From assembly GCA_000526255.1 (NCBI GenBank), contig JAFS01000001.1, positions 1 to 64,000 on the forward strand: a stretch of 64,000 nucleotides of DNA, in the 5' to 3' direction. Numbering within the stretch: the first letter of the stretch is position 1; every line of letters starts with the position of its first letter. Positions 22,953-32,213 of the stretch are shown piece by piece. This DNA is from Verrucomicrobia bacterium LP2A (GTDB lineage: Bacteria; Verrucomicrobiota; Verrucomicrobiia; Methylacidiphilales; Methylacidiphilaceae). Under the pieces are notes generated by a model, which was not told the origin of the DNA, did not search any database, and worked only from the letters and a program-made list of their open reading frames with translations. The position numbers were made by a program, and so were the translations under genes.

Positions 22953-23110
22953 AAAAAAACGGGGAGAGACCGAAGAGGAGAAAGAAGAAGAAAGACGACC
23001 ACTCCCCCTCGTCCGAAACGAAGCCCTCGTCCCCGAAGCCGCAATCCTTGGCGCACAGCCTCTTTTCGAGCTGGCTGTCGCGTCTCCCTTTCCGCCGGAT
23101 CCACGAGTAA
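22949..23110 (+). CDS. Small highly basic protein, unknown function
   Basis: A 53-residue protein with an N-terminal lysine/arginine cluster (MEKNGERPKRRKKKKDD), a Ser/Pro/Lys-rich middle and a C-terminal helix-like end (SLFSSWLSRLPFRRIHE). A promoter, a GGGGAA ribosome-binding site and a leader hairpin precede it, which argues that it is expressed. It could bind nucleic acid or be a ribosome- or membrane-associated peptide. No family is recognised. The cyclo-ligase gene starts about 90 bp downstream on the same strand and may share the transcript. Confidence 0.55.
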   Translation: MEKNGERPKRRKKKKDDHSPSSETKPSSPKPQSLAHSLFSSWLSRLPFRRIHE

Positions 23111-23199
23111 GGACGGGGTGGCGCGAGTTGCGGGGGCCACGCGGCAGGATCGCCGATTTGCTCTTGCGTCGGAGCGGGGATCGCGTTTTGGATGCGTTC

Positions 23200-23787
23200 A
23201 TGACTCGGCTCTCGCCCTCGGAGAAGGAGGAGCAGCGGCAGCTGCTTCGGTTGAGGCTGGCCGCACGGAGCCAAGAGGAGCGAGCGGCCGCAAGCCTGCG
23301 GCTAGCGGGCCGGCTGCCGTGCCTTCCCGAGTGGGGAGCGGTCCGGCGCGTGGCACTCTACGCCTCGCTTCCCAGCGAGCCGGACACCGATCTTCTCTTC
23401 CGGAGAGCTAAGGCGGAGGGCAAGCGGGTCTTCTATCCCTTCTTTCGTGGTGCCGACCGGAGCCTCGGTTTCGCCGAGGTCGACGCGGTCGAATCGCTGC
23501 GGCCGGGTCCGCTCCGGTTTCGGGAGCCTCCTCCGTCGGGAGGGGGCGGGAAGGTCGAGGTCGATCTCTTGCTCATTCCCGGGCTCGGGTTCGACCGGGA
23601 GGGGATGAGGCTGGGACGGGGAAGGGGGTATTACGATCGGACTCTGGCGGAGACCCGTGCCCAGATCCTGCGGATCGGTTGCTTTTTTTCCTGGCAGGAG
23701 CTGCCCAAGGTGGCTGCAGAAGGGCACGACGAGCGGCTCGACGTCGTGATCACGGAAAACGAGACGATTCGGAGTTCGAGGCCGTAA
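23200..23787 (+). CDS. 5-formyltetrahydrofolate cyclo-ligase
   Basis: This enzyme converts 5-formyl-THF to 5,10-methenyl-THF with ATP, returning stored folate to C1 metabolism (195 aa from ATG 23200; the frame is open from 23128, giving 219 aa). The ATP/phosphate motif GLGFDREGMRLGRGRGYYDR near residues 130-150 is diagnostic. The N-terminal LRLRLAARSQEERAAAS helix and the VALYASLPSEPDT strand are typical. The SDR gene starts 18 bp after its stop, so the two are probably one operon. Confidence 0.92.
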   Translation: MTRLSPSEKEEQRQLLRLRLAARSQEERAAASLRLAGRLPCLPEWGAVRRVALYASLPSEPDTDLLFRRAKAEGKRVFYPFFRGADRSLGFAEVDAVESLRPGPLRFREPPPSGGGGKVEVDLLLIPGLGFDREGMRLGRGRGYYDRTLAETRAQILRIGCFFSWQELPKVAAEGHDERLDVVITENETIRSSRP

Positions 23788-23805
23788 CCAGAGAGGGAGA
23801 GGGCG

Positions 23806-24513
23806 ATGGCGGGGGAGTTTCTCACGGGTCGGGTGGCGATCGTCACCGGCGGAAACAGCGGTATCGGGAGGGCGGTGGCGCTCGGGCTTGCGGGACACGG
23901 CGCGTCAGTCGTGGTGGCCGCGCGGAGGGGGGAGGCGTGTGAAGCGGTAGCGCGGCTTTGCGGGGAGACGGGAGGAGAGGGGATCGCGATCCCGACCGAC
24001 GTGCGGCGGGAGGAGGAGTGCGAGCGGTTAATCGAGCGAGCCGCGGCTTGGCGAGGAAGGCTCGACATCCTGGTCAACAGTGCGGGCGTCGGACGGTTCG
24101 CTCCGGTCGCCACGCTTTCGACGGCCGATCTGCGAGAAATGGTCGACACCAATCTCCACGGGACGTTCTGGTGCAGCCGGGCAGCTTTCCCAAGGATCGC
24201 GTCTGCGGGAGGGGGCTTGATCTGCAATGTAGCCTCGCTTGCCGGCGTGGACGCTTGGGCTGGGACCGGCGGGTATAGCGCGACGAAGTTTGGCGTCGTC
24301 GGGCTGACGCGCGCCCTGGCCGACGAGGGGAGGGAAAAGGGGGTGAAGGCGGTCGCGATCTGCCCCGCTCTAGTCGCGACACCGATGACGGGGGTATCGG
24401 GAGCCGATTACCTCCAGCCGGAGGACATCGCGGAAACGGTGCTCTATCTCCTCCGCCTCTCTCCGGCCGCCTGGCCGGGCGAGATCGTGCTCGGGCGACG
24501 AGGTGCGGAATAG
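23806..24513 (+). CDS. Short-chain dehydrogenase/reductase (SDR)
   Basis: A 235-residue classical SDR. The cofactor motif TGGNSGIG is at residues 15-22, NSAG replaces the usual NNAG near residue 87, and the catalytic Ser-Tyr-Lys triad is visible as VASLAG..GGYSATKFG. Both cofactor and substrate are undetermined. An unusual Asp-Val (TDV) rather than a basic residue follows the second strand. It lies between the folate cyclo-ligase and an AI-2E-type transporter; a pteridine or folate link would be a guess. Confidence 0.88.
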   Translation: MAGEFLTGRVAIVTGGNSGIGRAVALGLAGHGASVVVAARRGEACEAVARLCGETGGEGIAIPTDVRREEECERLIERAAAWRGRLDILVNSAGVGRFAPVATLSTADLREMVDTNLHGTFWCSRAAFPRIASAGGGLICNVASLAGVDAWAGTGGYSATKFGVVGLTRALADEGREKGVKAVAICPALVATPMTGVSGADYLQPEDIAETVLYLLRLSPAAWPGEIVLGRRGAE

Positions 24514-24579
24514 GCTTCGGCGCTCTCCGGGGCAAAAAGCGGTGGCTCTTTTGGGCTGGGGAGGTAATCTCTGGCGTAG

Positions 24580-25677
24580 ATGCCTTCTTCCAAGCTGGAT
24601 CCGCTGACTGAAGAGCCGGGCGAGGAACAGAGCGGAGCCTTTCAGGCGAACACGCGGGTGGTCCTGGCGCTCTGCCTGGCGGCGCTGGGCGTCTGGACGA
24701 CCCGGGGCTTCCTGGTCTCCATGTCGTGGGCGCTGGTCATTGCCGTCGCATCCTGGCCGCTCTACCGTTGGCTCCGGTCGCGCGCGCCCCAATGGATGCG
24801 GGGAATCGTCCTGCCGCTGATCTTCACCCTCGTCATCGGCGTCGCGCTGATCGGGCCGCTGACCTATGCGGCGATCAAGCTCGGGGAAGAGGCGCGGATC
24901 TTGGCGCGCTGGCTGGCTTCGATTCAAAAATCGGGGCTGCCGGCACCGGACTGGCTCAACCGGATTCCGGCGGTCGGGAGCTGGCTCTTCTCGACCTGGA
25001 ACTCCTCTTTGGGGAGTCCCGGCGCGGCGGAGATGACTCTCGGGCACCTGGACCCGGCCTTCATTCTTCGTTGGACGCGAACGGTCGGGGTCCAGATGCT
25101 GCGGCGGGCGGAGGTGCTCGCCTTTACCTTGCTGACCCTCTTTTTTCTCTATCGGGACGGCGAAGCCTTGGGGAAGCAGGCGCTCCAGTTCGCCCGTCGG
25201 CTCGTGGGAAGCGTGGGCGTCGAGTATGCGCGCCATTGTGTCTCTGCGATTCGAGCGACGGTGAACGGCTTGGTGCTGGTGAGCATTGGGGAAGGGATCC
25301 TGCTGGGAGTCGCTTACGCGGTGGTCGGCATTACCGATCCGGTCACGCTCGGGGGCCTCACCGGAATCCTGGCGATGGTCCCTTTCCTGGCGCCGCTGGT
25401 CTTTGGAGGTGTGAGCATCATGCTCTACGCCAAAGGGAGCGTGCTCGCCGCCGTCGGAATCTTTCTCTTCGGTGCCGTCGTCCTCTTCGTCGCGGACCAC
25501 TTCATCCGCCCGGGACTGATCGGGGGAGCCGCCCATCTCCCCTTCTTCTGGGTGCTTCTGGGCACGCTCGGGGGGATCACGAGCTTCGGCCTCTTGGGAC
25601 TCTTCCTCGGGCCTACGGTGATCGCGGCCCTTCTGGCCGCTTGGTACGACTTTATCGGCCGGTCGGAGGAGGGGTAG
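24580..25677 (+). CDS. AI-2E family membrane transporter
   Basis: A 365-residue polytopic membrane protein of the AI-2E (PerM/TqsA/YdiK) family, with about eight hydrophobic helices and a soluble loop after helix 3. Conserved parts are LFFLYRDGEALGKQ, AVVGITDPVTLGGLTGILAM and the C-terminal HFIRPGLIGGAAHLPFFWVL region. Members export autoinducer-2 or act as Na+(Li+)/H+ antiporters; the substrate here cannot be assigned. The gene overlaps the end of convergent miaB by 26 bp. Confidence 0.88.
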   Translation: MPSSKLDPLTEEPGEEQSGAFQANTRVVLALCLAALGVWTTRGFLVSMSWALVIAVASWPLYRWLRSRAPQWMRGIVLPLIFTLVIGVALIGPLTYAAIKLGEEARILARWLASIQKSGLPAPDWLNRIPAVGSWLFSTWNSSLGSPGAAEMTLGHLDPAFILRWTRTVGVQMLRRAEVLAFTLLTLFFLYRDGEALGKQALQFARRLVGSVGVEYARHCVSAIRATVNGLVLVSIGEGILLGVAYAVVGITDPVTLGGLTGILAMVPFLAPLVFGGVSIMLYAKGSVLAAVGIFLFGAVVLFVADHFIRPGLIGGAAHLPFFWVLLGTLGGITSFGLLGLFLGPTVIAALLAAWYDFIGRSEEG

Positions 25678-27094
25678 GGACGGGCGCCTCCTCGCGCTCC
25701 TCCACGAGAACCGGCTCTGCATAAAAGGTAAATCCGGTCGTCTCGACGATGCGGACGGGGAGGAGCTCTCCCCGCCAGCGCTCCTCGGCCCGGACGAGAA
25801 CGAGATGGTTGCCGCGTGTCCTTCCCTGGAAGCGGTGGGGCGACTTCCGGCTCTCTCCCTCGACGAGGATCTCCACCTCCCGGTCGACGAGCTGCTTCGC
25901 CCTGCGCAGGGCGATCTCGTCCTGGAGGGCGAGGAGATCGTGGTTGCGGCGCAGCTTCTCCTCTTCACTAATCGAGTCGGCGCGTGCGGCCGCGCTCGTT
26001 CCAGGACGGGGGGAGTAGCGGAAGATGAAGGCTTGGTCGAATTGGACCGATTCCACGAGCCTCCGGGTCTGAGCGAAGTCCTCCTCTTCCTCTCCCGGGA
26101 ATCCGACGATGAGGTCGGTCGTCAAGGTCGCCTCGGGAACGGCGGCGCGGATCCGGTCGACGAGCTCCAGATAGCGCGAGCGGGTGTATCCCCGCCCCAT
26201 CGCCCGTAGGATCCGGTCGCTGCCCGACTGCGCCGGCAGGTGGACATGCTCGCAAAGAGGGGACAGGTCCCGGAGGGCGGCGATCAGATCGTCGCGAAAG
26301 CCGATCGGGTGTGGGGAGGTGAAGCGGACCCGGGCGATGCCAGGAATCGAGCAGACGCGCTCGAGGAGCTGGACGAAGGGGGAGCGGCCGTGGCGGCTCG
26401 GGAGCTCCCGGCGGCCGTAGAGGTTGACGATCTGGCCCAGGAGCGTCACCTCACGGACCCCCTGCTCGGCGAGGGACCGGACCTCCTTCTCGATCTCCTC
26501 CATCGGGCGGGCCCGCTCGGGGCCCCGCGTCACTGGGACGATGCAGAAGGCGCAGCGCATGTTGCAGCCCTGCATGATCGAGACGAACGCGGAGGCTTTC
26601 CGCGTGAACGGGAGATGGTCGCGTATCTGGTTTTGTGAGCCCGCTTCGGCCCCGATGTCGATGATCCGGGGCGGCTCCTCAGGCGAACTCGCCGAGGAAG
26701 GGGCGCGCGCGGCGCGAATCCGCTCGACCCGGTCCAGGGCCTCGTGGAACTTCTGGGTGCCCAGGACCAGATCGGCCTCGGGAAACTCCTGCAGCAGCTC
26801 CGGGCCGCGGCGCTGGGCCATGCAGCCGAGGAACCCAAGGACAAGGCCGGGGTTTTGGCGCTTGCGGGCGCGCAAGGAGGCCATCTTCCCGCAGGCTTTG
26901 TCCTCGGCCATGTCGCGGACCGAGCAGGTGTTGAGCAGGATCACGTCGGCTTCCTCCTCCGAGCGGGCGATCCGGTAGCCACGGGCAACGAAGCGGGAAA
27001 GCACCGCTTCCGAGTCCCGCACGTTCATCTGGCATCCGTAGGTTTTTACGAAGACGGCGGGAGCCGTCGGGTCTTGCGGCCTTCTCTCGTTCAT
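25652..27094 (-). CDS. miaB: tRNA-2-methylthio-N6-dimethylallyladenosine synthase MiaB
   Basis: This radical-SAM methylthiotransferase modifies A37 of tRNAs reading UNN codons. It is 480 aa from the ATG at 27094; the frame is open further upstream but lacks similarity. The N-terminal UPF0004 domain has its three cluster cysteines in KTYGCQMN, LNTCSVRD and GCMAQRRG. The radical-SAM cluster is QGCNMRCAFC near residue 170, and a C-terminal TRAM domain follows. The MNVRDSE and CSVRDMAEDKA motifs are specific for MiaB rather than RimO or MtaB. Confidence 0.95.
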   Translation of the reverse strand: MNERRPQDPTAPAVFVKTYGCQMNVRDSEAVLSRFVARGYRIARSEEEADVILLNTCSVRDMAEDKACGKMASLRARKRQNPGLVLGFLGCMAQRRGPELLQEFPEADLVLGTQKFHEALDRVERIRAARAPSSASSPEEPPRIIDIGAEAGSQNQIRDHLPFTRKASAFVSIMQGCNMRCAFCIVPVTRGPERARPMEEIEKEVRSLAEQGVREVTLLGQIVNLYGRRELPSRHGRSPFVQLLERVCSIPGIARVRFTSPHPIGFRDDLIAALRDLSPLCEHVHLPAQSGSDRILRAMGRGYTRSRYLELVDRIRAAVPEATLTTDLIVGFPGEEEEDFAQTRRLVESVQFDQAFIFRYSPRPGTSAAARADSISEEEKLRRNHDLLALQDEIALRRAKQLVDREVEILVEGESRKSPHRFQGRTRGNHLVLVRAEERWRGELLPVRIVETTGFTFYAEPVLVEEREEAPVPTPPPTGR

Positions 27095-27187
27095 CGGGTT
27101 CGCCCGGTTGCCATTCGCTCGCAGGGAGCTTCCGCTCCTCCTTGGGTTGCTAATCCGACCGGGCGAGCATACAAGGATGAGGCAAAG

Positions 27188-28339
27188 GTGTCGCGTCAAG
27201 TGATCGTTGTCGAGGCTCGTCATTATCGGACGGGGGAAGTCGTTGCCGTCGAGCTGGAACCGCCGTTCTATCGCCGGATCGTGCCCGTCCGCCGCGATCC
27301 TCGGCATCTCCCCTGGATCGCTCCCGGCCTGGTCGACATCCAGGTCAACGGGTTTGGCGGAGTCGATCTCAATGGCCCCCCGATCGATCGGGAGGAATGG
27401 CGACGGCTCTGCCGAAGCTTATTGACCCACGGCTGTACCCACTTTTTGGCGACGGTAATCACCCGTCCGGCCGATTCCTACCGGGAACTGCTTCCGGCGC
27501 TTGGCGAGCTCTGGGCGGAGGAGCCCGCAAACTGTGTCGGCTTTCACCTGGAAGGTCCGTTCTTGCGTCCGGAAGAGGGGTATGTCGGCGTTCATGATCC
27601 GCAGTGGATGCCGCCCGCCGACCCGGAGTGGCTTTCCTGGGCGCAGAAGGCCTGTGGGGGAGGCTGCCGCATGATCACGACGGCTCCCGAGGCTTCGGAG
27701 CGGGGGCTCGATCTGGTGCGAGCGGCCGTGCAGGGGGGCGTTCGAGTCGCCATCGGCCATTCGGCCGCCATGGGTGCCGCTCTGGAGCGAGCGATCGAGG
27801 CGGGTGCTTCGCTCTGGACTCACCTCGGCAACGGCCTGCCCCATCTGCTGCCGAAGTGGGAAAACCCGCTCGTTCACGCCCTCGGGTCGAAGCTCCCTTA
27901 CGCGAGCGTGATCCCCGATGGGATTCATCTGCCGCCGCATGCCTTCCGCGCAGTGGCGCGAGCCTTGGGGGATCGGCTCATCCTGATCACCGACGCGATC
28001 GCCGCAGCGGGGATGGGAGCGGGCTCCTACCGGCTGGGGGACCGCCAGGTCGATGTGGACGAGGCAGGAAGGGCGGTCGACCGGGCTTCCGGCAGGCTGG
28101 CCGGCTCGACGCTGAGCCCGTTCGCTGGAGTTTTTCGGGCGGCGGCCTGCCTCGACCGTCCGTGGGCCGAATGTTGGGAGGCCTTCTCGGTGCGGCCGGC
28201 GCGGTGGCTCTCGCTTCGGCACGGCTTGGAGGAGGGGGCGGAAGCGAGCTTTTGCTTGCTCAGCGACGAGCCGGAGCCGCGCCTTTTGGGGACATTCCTT
28301 CGGGGAGAAGCGGTATTTTCGGACCAGGAGCGACCATGA
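27188..28339 (+). CDS. nagA: N-acetylglucosamine-6-phosphate deacetylase
   Basis: A 383-residue amidohydrolase that deacetylates GlcNAc-6-P in amino-sugar and wall recycling. The start is GTG 27188, with GAGG just upstream. The metal and substrate motifs are PGLVDIQVNGFGGVD, GFHLEGPFLRPEE, AIGHSAAMG, THLGNGLPHLLPK and LITDAIAAAGM with the catalytic aspartate. The N-terminus lacks the usual leading segment and begins directly at the beta-sandwich. The stop overlaps the purL start (ATGA). Together with the NamZ-like enzyme at 14978 it suggests muropeptide recycling. Confidence 0.88.
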   Translation: MSRQVIVVEARHYRTGEVVAVELEPPFYRRIVPVRRDPRHLPWIAPGLVDIQVNGFGGVDLNGPPIDREEWRRLCRSLLTHGCTHFLATVITRPADSYRELLPALGELWAEEPANCVGFHLEGPFLRPEEGYVGVHDPQWMPPADPEWLSWAQKACGGGCRMITTAPEASERGLDLVRAAVQGGVRVAIGHSAAMGAALERAIEAGASLWTHLGNGLPHLLPKWENPLVHALGSKLPYASVIPDGIHLPPHAFRAVARALGDRLILITDAIAAAGMGAGSYRLGDRQVDVDEAGRAVDRASGRLAGSTLSPFAGVFRAAACLDRPWAECWEAFSVRPARWLSLRHGLEEGAEASFCLLSDEPEPRLLGTFLRGEAVFSDQERP

Positions 28340-30594
28340 CGAGCGAAGAGGAGAGACAAAGCCTTGCGGAGAGGTCCGGCCTGCTGCCGGAGGAGATCTT
28401 GCGGATCGAGGAGGTTCTCGGGCGCCCTCCCAACGCCGAGGAGCTCGCTCTCTTCTCGGTCCTCTGGAGCGAGCACTGCTGCTACAAGAATTCGAAACGG
28501 GAGCTTCGGAAGTTCCCCACGCAAGGTCCGGGGGTTCTCATCCGGGCGGGCGAGGAGAATGCGGGAGCCTTGGACATCGGCGACGGCTGGGCGGTGGTCT
28601 TCAAGATCGAGTCCCACAATCATCCGAGTGCCGTGGAGCCGTTCCAGGGAGCGGCTACCGGGGTCGGCGGGATCCTGCGGGATATCTACACCATGGGAGC
28701 GCGGCCGATCTGCTTCCTGGATTCTCTGCGTCTGGGAGAGATCCGCGGAGGAGGCCCGACGGCGCAGAACAACCGGCGGCTCTTGCGGGGTATCGTCGGC
28801 GGGATCGCCCATTACGGCAACTGCGTGGGGATTCCGACGGTCGGCGGGGAGCTGACCTTTGACCCCTCCTACAACGGCAACCCCCTGGTCAATGTCTTTT
28901 GCGCGGGTGTGGTGCGCCAGGACCGGATCCAGAAGGGGGCGGCCTCAGGGGTGGGCAATCCCGTCTTCGTCGCGGGCTCCCTCACCGGCCGGGACGGCCT
29001 CAAGGGGGCAGCCTTCGCTTCGCGGCTGCTCGGGGCCGACGCCCGCGAGGATCGGCCCGCGGTCCAGGTCGGCGATCCCTTCATGGGCAAGATCCTGATG
29101 GAGGCCTGCCTCGAGCTCTTCGCGCGCAAGGGGGTGGTGGTCGGCGTCCAGGATATGGGAGCGGCCGGAATCGGCTGCTCGACCAGCGAAACGGCGGCCC
29201 GGGGAGAGACGGGCATGGAGATCGACCTCGACCAGGTGCCGCTTCGGGAGCCGGGGATGGATGCGGCGGAGATCCTCCTCTCGGAGTCGCAGGAGCGGAT
29301 GCTGCTGATTCTCCAGAAGGGGAGAGAAGGGGAAGCCGAGGAGGTCTTTGCCAAATGGGGGGTGCCGCTCCGCCGGATCGGGACCGTGAGCGGCGATGGC
29401 CTGCTCCGTTACCGGAGGAACGGGAAGGTCGCGGCGGAGCTGCCCGCTCGGCTGCTGACGGAGGAGGCCCCCGTCTATGAGCGGGAGGCGAAGATCGCGA
29501 GCATCGCTTCGCCTCGTCCTCCCGCCAAGCCGCCTCTTTCCCTGGCGGAGTGTCGGACGCCCTGGAAGGCGCTCGCGACCCTCCCCTCCCTGGCTTGCAA
29601 GGAGTGGGTCTGGCGCCAGTATGACTGGATGGTCGGAATCGGCACGGTGATGGGGCCGGGACAATCGGATGCGGCGGTCCTCCGGGTACGGTTGGATGGA
29701 AAGACGAAGTATTTGGCCGCTACGGTGGACGGAAACGCCCGGTATACCTCGCTCGATCCGTACCGGGGCGGGCTTGCGGCGGTCGCCGAGGCGGTGCGCA
29801 ATCTCGCGGTGAGCGGTGCACGGCCGCTGGGCATCACCGATAATCTCAACTTTGGCGATCCCTACCGCCCGGAGGCGTTCGGGCAGCTACGGGGTGCCAT
29901 CGAGGGAATCGCGGAGGGCTGCCGAACCTTCGGCCTTCCCGTGACGGGAGGCAACGTGAGTCTCTACAATGAGTCTCCCTCGGGCGCGATTCTCCCCTCG
30001 CCCGTGGTCGCTGCTGTCGGCGCGATCGACCGGGAGGAAGAGATCACCCCTCTGGGCTTTCAGCGGGAGGGAGACCTGCTCTTCCTCCTCGGGGGCTGGG
30101 GGAGCGGGGTTTCGGGATCGATCTACGCCTGGGAAGCTCTCGGATGGAGGGAGGGAGCCGCTCCCGAGGTCCGCCTGCCGGAGGAGCGGGCGCTTTCGTC
30201 GGTGCTCCGAGCGCTCGGAGCCCGGGGGATCCTCGCGAGCGCGCACGATCTTTCTGATGGGGGGCTGGCGATCGCCCTCTTGGAATCTGCTCTGGCCGGG
30301 CAAGGGCGCCTGGGGGCAGAAGTCACGCTGCCGGCCTCGCCGAGCCCGGAAGAGCTTCTCTTCGGGGAGAGTCAGGGAAGGGTGCTCGTCACGGTCGCTC
30401 CCGAGGAGGACCGGGCGGTGGAAGAGGAGTGCGTGCGCCGGGGGATCGAGGCGCTTCAGATCGGACGGGTCGCGGGCCCCCGCTTCCGGCTCGAGCGCGG
30501 TACCGAGCGGCTGGAGATCGAGGTCGAGGAGCTCGAGCGGCTCTGGCGAGGAGCCCTGCCGGGTCTCATGGACCCCGAAGCCGAGTTCGAATAG
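28336..30594 (+). CDS. purL: Phosphoribosylformylglycinamidine synthase subunit PurL
   Basis: This is the synthetase subunit for step 4 of purine synthesis, converting FGAR to FGAM with ATP and ammonia from PurQ. At 752 aa it is the small PurL type that works with separate PurQ and PurS. Motifs are LWSEHCCYKNSK near residue 45, the KIESHNHPSAVEP and GAATGVGGILRD blocks near 95, and the second-half TGGNVSLYNE. Start ATG 28336 overlaps the nagA stop by 4 bp. purQ and purS are not in the window. Confidence 0.96.
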   Translation: MTSEEERQSLAERSGLLPEEILRIEEVLGRPPNAEELALFSVLWSEHCCYKNSKRELRKFPTQGPGVLIRAGEENAGALDIGDGWAVVFKIESHNHPSAVEPFQGAATGVGGILRDIYTMGARPICFLDSLRLGEIRGGGPTAQNNRRLLRGIVGGIAHYGNCVGIPTVGGELTFDPSYNGNPLVNVFCAGVVRQDRIQKGAASGVGNPVFVAGSLTGRDGLKGAAFASRLLGADAREDRPAVQVGDPFMGKILMEACLELFARKGVVVGVQDMGAAGIGCSTSETAARGETGMEIDLDQVPLREPGMDAAEILLSESQERMLLILQKGREGEAEEVFAKWGVPLRRIGTVSGDGLLRYRRNGKVAAELPARLLTEEAPVYEREAKIASIASPRPPAKPPLSLAECRTPWKALATLPSLACKEWVWRQYDWMVGIGTVMGPGQSDAAVLRVRLDGKTKYLAATVDGNARYTSLDPYRGGLAAVAEAVRNLAVSGARPLGITDNLNFGDPYRPEAFGQLRGAIEGIAEGCRTFGLPVTGGNVSLYNESPSGAILPSPVVAAVGAIDREEEITPLGFQREGDLLFLLGGWGSGVSGSIYAWEALGWREGAAPEVRLPEERALSSVLRALGARGILASAHDLSDGGLAIALLESALAGQGRLGAEVTLPASPSPEELLFGESQGRVLVTVAPEEDRAVEEECVRRGIEALQIGRVAGPRFRLERGTERLEIEVEELERLWRGALPGLMDPEAEFE

Positions 30595-30622
30595 GCGGGG
30601 TGAATAGGCAGGGATGGAGGAA

Positions 30623-31519
30623 TTACTCCGCCGGGCCCGCTCTCACGGGCTCCTCCCGGCCTCCGGGAGCCGGCGCCAGGTAGTCGAGGAAGGTCGAGAT
30701 CATCGCGCGAAGGCGGTGGCGATGGACGATCTGGTCGATGAGCCCCTTCTCATAGAGGAACTCCGCGGTTTGAAAGCCCTTGGGGAGCTCCTGATGGGTC
30801 GTTTCCCGGATGACCCGGGCTCCCGCAAAGCCGATCATCGCTCGGGGTTCGGCCAGGATGATGTCTCCCAGAGAGGCAAAGCTCGCCGTCACCCCCGCCA
30901 TCGTGGGGTTGGTCAGAATCGAAAGAAAGGGCATTCGAGCCCGCTTGAGCCGGACGAGGGCAGCGCTGGTCTTGGCCATTTGCAGGAGGCTCAGCATGCC
31001 CTCGTACATGCGGGCGCCCCCGGAGGCCGAGACGATGACGACGGGCTTCTTCTCCCGGACGCCGCGCTCGATCGCCCGGGTGATCTTTTCCCCCACGACC
31101 GAGCCCATGCTCCCGCCCAGGAACTGGAAGTCCATCACGGCAAGGGAGATCGGTTTTCCCTCGATGCGTCCCATCCCGCAGATTACCGCATCGGAGAGTC
31201 CGCTCTTCTTCTGGTAATGGGCGAGGCGGTCGGCATAGCTCCGTACGCCCTGGAAGCAGAGGGTGTCGACTGAGAGGAGATCGGCGTCGGCCTCGGCGAA
31301 GCTCCCGGGGTCGAGCAGGAGGGTAATGCGCTCCCGGGCGGAGAGGGGAAAGTGGTGCTGGCAGTGCTTGCAGACCCGTTGATTCTGTTCCAGTTCCTTG
31401 GTGTAGAGCATCTGCTCGCACTGCGGGCATTTCTCCCAGAGTCCCTCGGGGATGTCACGCTTGGGTCCGGAGGGGATGCGGGGTGCTCGATGGCGATCAT
31501 GGCTCTTGTTCATGAACAA
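30623..31519 (-). CDS. accD: Acetyl-CoA carboxylase carboxyltransferase subunit beta
   Basis: This is the beta half of the carboxyltransferase that makes malonyl-CoA for fatty acid synthesis (298 aa). The N-terminal zinc ribbon has four cysteines (CPQC and CKHC, near residues 31-54). The carboxyltransferase core includes FLGGSMGSVVGEK, SASGGARMYEGMLSLLQMAK and TNPTMAGVTASFA. An alternative ATG lies two codons downstream. accA is 1.7 kb away on the other strand, separated by comF and a CPBP protease gene, so the two subunits are not co-transcribed. Confidence 0.95.
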   Translation of the reverse strand: MFMNKSHDRHRAPRIPSGPKRDIPEGLWEKCPQCEQMLYTKELEQNQRVCKHCQHHFPLSARERITLLLDPGSFAEADADLLSVDTLCFQGVRSYADRLAHYQKKSGLSDAVICGMGRIEGKPISLAVMDFQFLGGSMGSVVGEKITRAIERGVREKKPVVIVSASGGARMYEGMLSLLQMAKTSAALVRLKRARMPFLSILTNPTMAGVTASFASLGDIILAEPRAMIGFAGARVIRETTHQELPKGFQTAEFLYEKGLIDQIVHRHRLRAMISTFLDYLAPAPGGREEPVRAGPAE

Positions 31520-31538
31520 TGGGTGGATTTGGCTAAGG

Positions 31539-32213
31539 CTAGGATCGCGCGACGGTCAGGACACACACCGTCCCGGCCCCGTTCTCCCAGAGTCGTGCCG
31601 CGCACTCCCGTGCTGTCGCTCCCGTCGTAATTACGTCGTCGATCAATAGCAGATGTTTCCCCACAGGGTCAAAATTCCTTTGCGGTTGGAACGCCCCCGC
31701 AAGGTTGCGGGCGCGCTCGATGCCAGGCAGGCCCGCCTGTGCCGAGGTCGGGCGGATCCGGCGCAGCGCCTTGCGGACGGGAATGCCCTGCCGGTTGCCG
31801 AGGACGCGGGCGATCTCCTCGGCTTGATTGAAGCCTCGCGAACGCTCGCGAACCGGATGGAGGGGAACCGGAACCAGGGCGTCCCAGCGGATGGACGCCG
31901 CATAGGTGCGGAACCCGGTTTCGAGCAGGTCGGCAAGCCAGGGAACCCGGTCGATCTGCCTCTTGTACTTGAGTCCCAGAACCGCCTCTTTCACCGCGCC
32001 GGAATAGCGGTAGGAAGCCCGGGCCCAGAGGAACGGCGGAGGGCTTTCCCGACAGCGCGGGCAGAGGAGAGCTCCGGGAGCGGAGCAGCGGCGACAGAAA
32101 GGGGGGAGGTGCTCCCGGAGCGGTCCTTCCTCCGAGCGCGGGGGAAAGACGAGGCCGAGCAGGTCTTCCGCTAGGCGACCCGCCCCCGCCGCCGCTGTCC
32201 AAAGACGATCCAC
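31539..32213 (-). CDS. comF: ComF family protein (phosphoribosyltransferase fold)
   Basis: A 224-residue ComF-type protein; ComF/GntX proteins are linked to DNA uptake in competent bacteria. A four-cysteine zinc finger (FCRRCSAPGALLCPRC) is followed by the conserved YSGAVKEAVLGLKYK, PVPLHPVRERSRGFNQAEEIA and the PRPP-type loop LLLIDDVITTGATA. GTG 32213 is chosen as the start because GGAG lies at a good distance upstream. It then overlaps the end of the CPBP protease gene by 43 bp, which implies coupling. Other competence genes are not in the window. Confidence 0.85.
   Translation of the reverse strand: MDRLWTAAAGAGRLAEDLLGLVFPPRSEEGPLREHLPPFCRRCSAPGALLCPRCRESPPPFLWARASYRYSGAVKEAVLGLKYKRQIDRVPWLADLLETGFRTYAASIRWDALVPVPLHPVRERSRGFNQAEEIARVLGNRQGIPVRKALRRIRPTSAQAGLPGIERARNLAGAFQPQRNFDPVGKHLLLIDDVITTGATARECAARLWENGAGTVCVLTVARS

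Noticed and set aside
22915-23200. 6S RNA upstream of the folate cyclo-ligase gene
   Set aside because: This is the usual neighbourhood in Proteobacteria, but I could not find a long closing stem with the open central bubble, and the region holds a small protein gene with its own signals.
24370-25968. A 532-codon frame on the minus strand
   Set aside because: It is antisense to the AI-2E transporter, and its composition (Arg, Asp, Gln, Pro) is that of a shadow frame.
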